Assembly: GCA_900759225.1 (NCBI GenBank)
Contig: CAAEUM010000321.1
Span: forward strand, 1-7,940
Length of the DNA stretch: 7,940 bases
Reading direction: 5' to 3'
DNA from: Lachnospiraceae bacterium
Lineage (GTDB): Bacteria > Bacillota > Clostridia > Lachnospirales > Lachnospiraceae
The position numbers were made by a program, and so were the translations under genes. Below are positions 6,449-7,940 of this stretch, one piece after another (within the stretch, counting starts at the first letter, position 1; each line of letters begins with the position of its first letter). The notes beneath the pieces are model-generated. The model searched no databases, was not told where the DNA came from, and saw only the letters and a list, made by a program, of their open reading frames with translations.

Positions 6449-6949
6449 ATGATGAAAGAAAGCATGATACAGGTTATCTGCGGGCCGGGAAGGGGAAAAA
6501 CCACCAGTGCCATCGGAAGAGGCCTGACTGCCCTTGGGGGCGGAAGCACAGTGATTATGGTGCAATTTTTAAAGGGTTCCCTGGATGCAGACAGCATGGA
6601 GGTAATTGCCCGTCTGGAACCGGAGTTTAAAATTTTCCGGTTTGAAAAGACAAATACAGCCTTTGACAGCCTTGATAAGGAAGAGAAGGAGGAGGCAGCT
6701 GCCAATATCCGCAATGGGTTAAATTTTGCAAGGAAGGTTCTGGTTACCAGGGAATGCAGCATTTTAATCCTGGATGAGATACTGGGGATCCTGGATGAGG
6801 GGATTCTTACCCTGGATGAGCTGTGCGCTTTGATCAGTCAGGCAAGGCAGGCGTCTGTGCGCCTGATACTTACAGGATCCCGTTACCCGAAGGAGCTTGA
6901 CAGATGGGTGGATGAGGTTACAACGGTGGAAACCAGGCTGAATGAATAA
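6449..6949 (+). CDS. cobO: P-loop ATP:corrinoid adenosyltransferase, CobA/CobO type
   Basis: Predicted to transfer the adenosyl group of ATP to a cob(I)alamin or cob(I)yrinate cobalt, giving coenzyme B12-type cofactors. The 166-residue protein has the CobA-type P-loop as GPGRGKTT at 12-19 (usual form GNGKGKTT, here with Arg for Lys), the family VIMVQFLKG segment at 35-43, a Walker-B-like ILILDEI at 105-111 and the LILTG motif at 139-143. It ends in DEVTTVETRLNE where longer members continue with a further C-terminal stretch, so it is at the short end of the family. TAAGAGGTG (6436-6444) precedes the ATG at 6449; a second ATG three bases on is an alternative start. No other cobamide gene is next to it, which fits salvage or a lone remodelling enzyme. 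Activity is inferred from motifs, and a divergent P-loop ATPase remains possible. Confidence 0.8.
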   Translation: MMKESMIQVICGPGRGKTTSAIGRGLTALGGGSTVIMVQFLKGSLDADSMEVIARLEPEFKIFRFEKTNTAFDSLDKEEKEEAAANIRNGLNFARKVLVTRECSILILDEILGILDEGILTLDELCALISQARQASVRLILTGSRYPKELDRWVDEVTTVETRLNE

Positions 6950-6955
6950 ATTTTA

Positions 6956-6984
6956 TTGACATCTATTTGTATGGATGTTATAAT
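6956..6984 (+). promoter_or_regulatory. Consensus sigma-A promoter of the lysine riboswitch-dapA unit
   Basis: TTGACA (6956-6961) and TATAAT (6979-6984) both match consensus exactly, with a 17-nt spacer and an additional TG one base before the -10 (6976-6977). Initiation near 6991-6993 would start the RNA a few bases before the riboswitch P1 strand. Such a strong promoter fits a unit controlled by premature termination. It begins only six bases after the adenosyltransferase stop. Confidence 0.9.
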
Positions 6985-6999
6985 ACCCAAAACAACGAA

Positions 7000-7163
7000 G
7001 TAGAGGTTGCGTCAATCATCAGTAATCCGGCCGTATGTGACAGGCACAGGGGAGGGCCGGAAGAAAGGGAACGACGCCGAAGAGGGCAGGTATCCTGTAA
7101 GCAGACCCTCTGGGCATAGGATTAAGAATCCTGTGACTGTCATCCCGGTGGATGGAGAGCTAC
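7000..7163 (+). promoter_or_regulatory. Lysine riboswitch (L box) aptamer
   Basis: A five-helix lysine-binding aptamer in the leader of dapA. Visible elements in order: GTAG (P1 5' strand, 7000-7003) with CTAC (7160-7163); GCGTC (7009-7013) pairing GACGC (7073-7077) as P2; TCCGGCC (7026-7032) with GGCCGGA (7055-7061) as P3; AGAGGG (7081-7086) with CCCTCT (7106-7111) as P4; AGGATT (7118-7123) with AATCCT (7127-7132) as P5. Conserved family strings are present: AGTAA after P2, GACGCCGAAG, TGTGACTGTCA and GGAGAGCTAC. Lysine binding is expected to favour the downstream terminator and lower dapA expression, giving feedback control of the lysine/diaminopimelate pathway. The identification is from conserved motifs and from position before dapA. 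Confidence 0.95.
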
Positions 7164-7206
7164 AAAGAACGTGAATCCCGTTAAAGTGATAAAAGGACGA
7201 TACGTG

Positions 7207-7241
7207 GGAAGGGCTGTACATTTACCGGCCCTTCCTTTTTT
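7207..7241 (+). terminator. Riboswitch-controlled terminator before dapA
   Basis: GGAAGGGC (7207-7214) pairs perfectly with GCCCTTCC (7228-7235), followed by six T residues (7236-7241). A competing pairing of TCCCGT (7176-7181) with ACGTGGGA (7202-7209, two-base bulge) would overlap the terminator's 5' arm and may be the antiterminator; that part is inference. Confidence 0.88.
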
Positions 7242-7284
7242 GTTTGCGTAAACAGGAAATTCACTTAAAAAGGAGAGAGCGGAT

Positions 7285-7940
7285 ATGGCATTATTTGAAG
7301 GCGCAGCAGTAGCACTGGTTACTCCGTTTAAGGAGGACGGCAGCATTTATTATGAGAAGCTGGAGGAGCTGGTAGAAGAGCAGATCGCAGAAGGGACGGA
7401 TGCCATTGTAGCCTGCGGAACCACCGGCGAGGCTTCTACCATGAGCCATGAAGAGCATCTGGATGTAATTGAATTTGTGTGCAGAGTGACCAGGAAGCGG
7501 ATTCCGGTCATTGCCGGGACAGGCTCTAACTGTACGGAAACAGCAGTCTATCTTTCCAGGGAGGCCAAAAGACGCGGGGCAGATGGACTTTTGCTGGTGT
7601 CCCCCTATTACAACAAGGCTACACAGAAGGGCCTTTTTGCTCACTTTAAGACAGTAGCAGACCAGGCAGACCTGCCAATCCTCCTTTACAATATTCCGGG
7701 CAGGACCGGTGTGAATATTGAGCCGGAAACCATTGCCTCTTTAGTGAGGGAAACGGGGAACATCGTGGGAGTGAAGGAGGCCAGCGGAAACTTTTCTGCT
7801 ATTGCAAAGCTGATGAGCCTTACAGATGGAAAGATCGACCTATATTCCGGCAATGACGATCAGATTGTGCCGGTTCTGGCAGTAGGCGGAAAGGGCGTTA
7901 TCTCTGTCCTTTCTAATGTAGCGCCTAGGCAGACACATGA
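7285..7940 (+). CDS. dapA: 4-hydroxy-tetrahydrodipicolinate synthase (DapA), C-terminus cut by window edge
   Basis: Condenses pyruvate with L-aspartate-4-semialdehyde, the first committed step of the diaminopimelate/lysine pathway, in the cytoplasm. The first 218 codons of an expected 290-295 are present, covering most of the TIM barrel. Active-site residues are visible: the GTTGE motif at 45-49 (Thr46/Thr47), SPYYNK at 106-111, YNIPGRTG at 135-142 with Tyr135 and Arg140, and the Schiff-base Lys164 in GVKEASG. The ATG at 7285 has AAGGAG at 7270-7275. The upstream lysine riboswitch and terminator show that it is repressed when lysine is plentiful. No sign of damage in the visible part; other dap genes may follow downstream but are outside the window. 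Confidence 0.97.
   Translation, partial: MALFEGAAVALVTPFKEDGSIYYEKLEELVEEQIAEGTDAIVACGTTGEASTMSHEEHLDVIEFVCRVTRKRIPVIAGTGSNCTETAVYLSREAKRRGADGLLLVSPYYNKATQKGLFAHFKTVADQADLPILLYNIPGRTGVNIEPETIASLVRETGNIVGVKEASGNFSAIAKLMSLTDGKIDLYSGNDDQIVPVLAVGGKGVISVLSNVAPRQTH

Overview
The window looks like chromosomal housekeeping DNA from a Clostridia-class Firmicute, most likely a Lachnospiraceae-type gut anaerobe. This is inferred from strong AGGAGG-type ribosome sites, a canonical lysine riboswitch in front of dapA, TGn-TATNNT extended -10 promoters, mid-range base composition and the protein families present. I see no insertion sequence, phage gene, CRISPR array, tRNA or rRNA.

Layout, left to right. 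Positions 1-2528 (minus strand) hold the N-terminal 842 codons of a class A penicillin-binding protein whose C-terminus lies off the left edge. A 255-bp divergent region carries its promoter and a possible promoter for yigZ (2784-3437, plus strand, IMPACT/YigZ family). Between yigZ and typA, 3438-3680 is dense in mutually compatible inverted repeats that can fold into a multi-branched RNA of about 170 nt; a promoter for typA seems to sit inside the same DNA. typA/bipA (3681-5510) is a complete ribosome-associated GTPase gene ending in a rho-independent terminator. A tandem OB-fold SSB-like protein follows (5688-6317), then a P-loop corrinoid adenosyltransferase of the CobA/CobO type (6449-6949), each with its own likely promoter. 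Finally a perfect-consensus promoter drives a lysine riboswitch with a terminator (about 7000-7241) and the first 218 codons of dapA, which runs off the right edge.

The genes are mostly separate transcription units rather than one pathway: cell-wall polymerisation (PBP), translation/ribosome assembly (TypA), ssDNA binding, cobamide activation and lysine/diaminopimelate synthesis. DapA and the PBP are loosely connected, because diaminopimelate is a common peptidoglycan cross-linking residue. The item most worth following up is the structured yigZ-typA spacer, which I cannot match to any RNA family I know. Secondary items are the SSB-like protein with two OB folds and no acidic tail, and a coding-like reading frame without a start codon upstream of yigZ.
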